From Sycon ciliatum (taxonomy: Eukaryota; Porifera; Calcarea; Leucosolenida; Sycettidae), in the NCBI RefSeq assembly GCF_964019385.1, contig NC_088645.1:24049233-24113232 (forward strand): DNA of 64,000 nucleotides, in the 5' to 3' direction. This document shows, in pieces, positions 59,975 through 64,000 of this stretch; positions within the stretch are counted from its first letter, which is position 1; every line of letters begins with the position of its first letter. Below the pieces are notes generated by a model. It worked only from the letters and a program-made list of their open reading frames with translations. It was not told the origin of the DNA and ran no database searches. Position numbers and translations under genes: made by a program.

Positions 59975-61221
59975 GAGAGGTTAAGTTACACGTTTTTGCC
60001 CTTTTTCAAAACGCGGTGCAAATCTCACGTTACGTGTAATTTTTAGAGGTTAAGTTACACGTGCGACGTGACGTGAAATTTTGCCTGGCAGGATTCGGGT
60101 TTAGTTCGCACAAATATCAAATCTTCCAACAAACTCGATAAAACTCGATAAAGTTCGGGAAACTCACACAAATTCGGTCGGAATACCAAGCGAAACTTCC
60201 AAAAACTCACGTCATGAACTTACGTGCGGGACAGTCGGCAACGTCTGTAGGGCCTTCCCTATCAAAATAACGAGAGAGCTTTGAAGCTCAGGGCCCTGCG
60301 CTATGCTTGTTGCCTAGCTCATCGTGCATGTTGTTAGAACTGATGAAAATGCTTTTTCCTTTGATTAGCTACATCATTGTATTGCAAAAACGTTTCAATG
60401 AGATACTGAAGTAACGCCTTCTGCATAGCTGACCCTGCCGATCACAGGCGTTCTGAAGTGGACGGGATGTCTGTCCTGACGTTTCCTGGGACCGGCGCTG
60501 ACTCTGCCGATCACGGGCGTTCTTCTTCTTATCATTACTATACTGACGGCAACTAACATCCATTCTGATTGCATTTACTCGTCTCCCTACTTCGTAATTC
60601 TTTCCAGAAAATCTCAACATACAGCAGGAAGTCGTTTACATAATATGACTCCCTGCTATACATCTACATGACTGTATATACGTTATAATTATTATGCTAT
60701 CGGCCTACATGCGATTCCCGGGCTGGTCGACAGGCGGCCCAGCCAGCCTGCTAGTGGGATCTCGGCCTCGCACACAAATCGACACAAAATGTTACTGCAC
60801 TGAATGCATTTCCCCGATACACTTCGCATATATACTCATTCCCTTCATGGTACCGTACTCTTGATGGTACGGGACAGGTACGGGATAGCGCCAGACATGT
60901 CGATGGCACAAACAAACAAAAATATTGTGGCCAGCTGTCTTTGCTGCGCTGGTACGGTACAGTACGGGACAGATACGGGATAGCGCCAGGCGTGACACAA
61001 ACAAACAAACACACAAACAAACACCAAATTAAAGCTGTGTGGACCCTGGCTAGCGCCAGACGTTACTGAAGTAACGTCTTCTGCATAGCTACGGGAATAA
61101 ATTCTACTACTACTACTACTACAGTCAACTCACGTAAAATACGTCAAATGTTACGTGAGTTTTTTTACTTTTGACGTAAAAGTTCACGGACGTAAGACTT
61201 TTACGTGAAACTTAACCTCTC
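59975..61221. mobile_element. MITE of the 38174 family, interrupted
   Basis: Ends GAGAGGTTAAGTTACACGT and ACGTGAAACTTAACCTCTC. TAATA stands on both sides (59970-59974, 61222-61226). Without the insert it would match the 359-bp element at 38174-38532. Confidence 0.88.
60237..61120 (+). mobile_element. inserted element with CTA-repeat tail, 884 bp
   Basis: It is flanked by a 6-bp duplication ACAGTC (60231-60236, 61121-61126) and ends with AATAAATTCTACTACTACTA. The repeat tail suggests a non-LTR retroelement or SINE, though target duplications of these are usually longer. CTGAAGTAACG(C/T)CTTCTGC occurs twice inside (60408, 61064). No coding domain recognised. Confidence 0.65.
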
Positions 61222-61226
61222 TAATA

Positions 61227-61919
61227 ATAATAATTAACGTTGGTTTGCGAAGGTGCTCGACTTACGAAGAGCGGTATGTGACAGGTTCACGAGCCGGGTG
61301 GTAAACAGTGGTAGCTACTTACAGTCAGAATACAGATCCGTTGACTCCGGAGCTGCAGAAAGTGCTCAATGCCAAGGACAGAGCTTAGAACCTATCAGAC
61401 TCAACTGAGGACGTCCAGCTTTCTTCTTTTCTTGAAATAAATTAGACAAATTGTACAAATAATTAACTCTGAGCTTCATGCCGCTAGGAAGACAAGTGAT
61501 ACTGGGGATCTGCCCAGCAGTACGCTTGGATACCCATGGAGCCACCGGCATAAACAAATTTAGCGCTATGTACAGGTGGGCGCTAAGTCTGGTAGCGCAA
61601 GGTAGTGGGAGAGAGCTAGTGCGGGCCAAGGCGCTAGGACTCAGTAGGAGTGAGGGACAGTGTCAGCAGGGTGGCGGGCAACAGGCGGGTGTAAGCATTA
61701 AAGCGCGGACAGAGGCGTTGGGGAGGCATTGAAGAGCATGTAATGCAGATGGGTGGAGGTGCCAGGACTCAGGAGGATGGCGGGCAACAGGCGAGTGAGA
61801 TCGCTAGAGGGTCTTTGGGTGACGGGCGGGCGGGTGCAGAGAGGTGTAGTCAATAACAGGGGTTGCGTTATTGGTATATTGGGATGCTCAGGCAAATGTG
61901 CAGTACAATACTTGATCAG
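61227..61919. other. no gene recognised
   Basis: Short frames only, no transposon signature. Confidence 0.45.
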
Positions 61920-62330
61920 TTCATATTGTGTGTTCCGCCCTACGTGGAAGCTCGCGCTTTTCCAGGCGACTTGAATTCTCACTTGACTGACTTGCCACTG
62001 CCATCCAGAGCACACGAGAAGTCCATCGAACCTTCCACTCGGGAAGCCTGCAAGAAAGCACCACTCCATGCTCAATAAACGGTGTTTCGGGGAATTCATC
62101 CTCGTCAGTTGAGCTTGAGTAGGCTGAGGAAGATTGTGTCTGAAGAGCACCACATAGTGCTCTCCAGACACAAACATCACCAGGGATACAAACTTACATA
62201 GACACTCCGTTTCCAGCACGACAAACGCCTGGTGAACACCAGATCGCAGCGTGGTCAGTGTCACTCATGGAGGTGCTGAACAAATTGCTGAGGACCGTTG
62301 GCCATTCACAACGTTGTTGCCTCCAAACCA
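61920..62330 (+). repeat. interspersed repeat H, copy 2
   Basis: GTGTTCCGCCCTACGTGGAA to TTGTTGCCTCCAAACCAT, matching 56690-56990 with an extra insertion of about 100 bp after GTGTTTCGGGG. Confidence 0.7.
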
Positions 62331-62355
62331 TGTACCGGGGACTACAAAGTGAAAA

Positions 62356-62561
62356 AGAGGTTGGTGGGACTTCGGCGATAGTTGGGGAAGTGTGTGTTGC
62401 TCCCTAGGTGGGAGCTCGCGCTTTTCCTGCCGACTTGAATTCTCACTTGACCGACACACGACTGCCATCCAGAGCACATGAGCGGTCCATCGAAAGCCCG
62501 AGCTCCCACGTAGGGAGCAACACACACTTCCCCACGTATCGCCGAAGTCGCACCAACCTCT
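62356..62561. mobile_element. MITE of repeat H family with 63-nt TIRs
   Basis: 206 bp. Arms 62356-62418 and 62499-62561 (AGAGGTTGGTGGGACTTCGG... and mirror) are near-perfect. It shows that repeat H is built from the ends of an inverted-repeat element. Confidence 0.85.
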
Positions 62562-63217
62562 AGTTCATTCATTTTTTTCATTTTTTTTCATTTTGAGATC
62601 ATCTCAGACCGCTTGTTGAGCAGGAGCTTCTTCGGTATCATCAGGATGTGGAATTTTTCTGCAATACCTACAGTGTACTTCAGTATATGTTAAAGTAGTA
62701 TTTCTTTGACTGCCATCTGTACGACCGTCTCTTCTCCCACACCTTCCATGTGATAGTCAACGGCTTTCCTTCGCTCTTTAGCTCCCATAATAATTATGTG
62801 TTTGGCTAGCTCAGTACTGTTTTTTTGTACTTTTCATGACGCGTCACGCACGGAGGTGAGGTGGTTGGCGTTTTGGGCTTTGAAGGGTGTCTCTGACTGA
62901 GAGACCGATGTAGATCTTGATCCTAGATTCGCAGTACGTGTAACTACTTACTTCAGCCGGAGAGATCCAGAAGAACTGCACAGGGAATCGATAAGCCCCT
63001 TGGACGGGCAAAGCAAACGTGCTTACATATGACACAAAATCTCAATACAAAAAAATTGATCAAAACGCCAAGAATCTGAAGAAAAATCACCAAACGTAAG
63101 CACTAACAATGTTGAAACATGGTTGCAGGATACAAACTACTTCGAGTACATAACATGCAAGTAAGCAAGCAACGCATACAAAGAAACAATCAAGATTAAC
63201 ACAGTTAATGAAGCCTA
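62562..63217. other. no gene recognised
   Basis: A minus-strand TCCTGATGATACCGAAGAAG at 62620-62645 resembles a hammerhead core but lacks a stem II. No domain-bearing ORF. Confidence 0.45.
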
Positions 63218-63440
63218 GTTCACATTCGACGGGGCGCGACGGGACGCGACGTAAGGATCGACTGGAAGCGACGGGACGGTTTGACGGCGTCCAATGTGAA
63301 CACCAGGAACGGGAACGCAACCGTACTACCGTACAGATCGGGAAGCGACGGGAAGAGTTGGATCGATCCAACTTTTCATACCGTAGACGGGCGTAGACGG
63401 GGACGCAAGCGTACAAAACGGCTGCAATTCGAGTGTGAAC
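63218..63440. mobile_element. MITE-like element rich in GACGGG
   Basis: Ends GTTCACATTCGA (63218) and TTCGAGTGTGAAC (63428-63440) are imperfect inverses. The interior repeats CGACGGG and AAGCGACGGGA. No ORF of note. Confidence 0.55.
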
Positions 63441-63538
63441 AGGAGACGGCGTCGTGCGCCGACTGCTCCCGATTCGTACTTGGAAATTTTTAGCATTTCG
63501 AACACTGCGCTTCCCATGATAACTAACAGAATGGCTAG

Positions 63539-63894
63539 TGTAATGGGTAGCCGAGTGGTAGGCGCGGTGAAATCAACAAGAATTACTTTTATTCTACTTC
63601 TTTCAGGTACACACCTGAGATATAATTATTAGTGAAAGAAGAAGCGGCAAAATAACTGACTTTCTCTCCGGTGCACACCTGGAGGTTGAATAGCTCGTTA
63701 TTATCAAAATCTCATCTTCGAGTTAGCTTTCATTGCTATCTAATCTAATCTAATCTTCATCAAAACAGAAATGCGCAGCCGCTTTTATGCAGCAGACGAC
63801 GTACGCTTACATACGGAGATACACTAAATATACATCAGGCAAGCTCCGTATTAGTTCCGTACTGCTTCCGTATTGGTCGGGCAGGGATACTACA
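63539..63894 (-). mobile_element. solo LTR of the ubiquitin-carrying element family
   Basis: 356 bp, reverse complement of the LTRs at 39334 and 40788, more diverged. It is flanked by a perfect 5-bp duplication GCTAG (63534-63538, 63895-63899), so it is a complete insertion that lost its interior by LTR-LTR recombination. Confidence 0.93.
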
Positions 63895-64000
63895 GCTAGC
63901 ACGACTTGAGTTGAATTTTAGCAACATAAGATCTCATGTCACTTATTGTATTTTGGGATAGTTCAGAAGCGTGACAGACGAGCTATTCTATCATTTCCTG

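Noticed and set aside
62610-62650. Hammerhead candidate on the minus strand (CTGATGATACCGAAGAAG)
   Set aside because: No stem II can form between CTGATGA and GAA, and stem I does not pair.

Overview
This window is from a eukaryote, most likely an invertebrate metazoan; the phylum cannot be told from sequence alone. The signs are non-LTR retrotransposons of CR1/Jockey and L2-like type, Penelope-like elements (PLEs), tRNA-derived SINEs, a Ty3-type LTR element, several families of inverted-repeat DNA transposons, very frequent ATT/AAT microsatellites, and a 200-base assembly gap (43743-43942). There is no operon structure. Only one stretch looks like an ordinary host gene: a 503-residue secreted, probably GPI-anchored glycoprotein at 27553-29064. 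Nearly everything else is mobile DNA.

Layout. 1-5.6 kb: three 281-bp tandem units, each carrying a tRNA-like cassette between inverted repeats, then PLE family A (inverted pair) and family B, a perfect 58-bp palindrome and LINE debris. 5.6-18.6 kb: a chain of PLEs in alternating orientation (families C, D, D, E), including one almost complete 942-codon PLE open frame. 18.7-24.2 kb: LINE fragments, a second family-A PLE pair interrupted by a SINE, two hammerhead-bearing elements and the 5' half of a LINE. 24.3-27.4 kb: a MITE, hairpins and otherwise unassigned sequence. 27.5-29.1 kb: the host-like gene. 29.6-38.5 kb: a lone hammerhead, a PLE tail, a tRNA-like cassette between inverted repeats, and two large minus-strand LINEs. 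38.8-41.1 kb: a MITE and a 1.8-kb LTR element whose internal region holds a decayed polyubiquitin-like coding sequence. 43-48.4 kb: a perfect 145-bp palindrome, the gap, and a LINE with two intact ORFs. 49-50.3 kb: PLE family F. 50.5-52.1 kb: nested MITEs flanked by TAA. 53.7-56.6 kb: repeats with three more hammerheads. 57-58.4 kb: a LINE tail split by a large TTAA-flanked foldback. 60-63.9 kb: more MITEs, one with an 890-bp insertion, and a solo LTR of the ubiquitin-carrying family.

The main biology is a set of retroelements that carry hammerhead ribozymes. I found about twenty CTGANGA...GAA cores on both strands; most have a matching stem I, and almost all have a palindromic 6-9 nt stem III. 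In PLE families A-F the ribozyme lies about 160-310 bp downstream of the stop codon. The PLE proteins pair a reverse transcriptase with a GIY-YIG endonuclease that is split by a linker of roughly 190-265 residues, with AT-hook motifs in families D and E. PLE copies repeatedly sit head to head with a 5'-truncated partner. Ribozyme hammerheads in PLEs are established knowledge; the split endonuclease, the alternating chain, the tRNA-like cassettes and the ubiquitin-carrying LTR element are the points I would check first.
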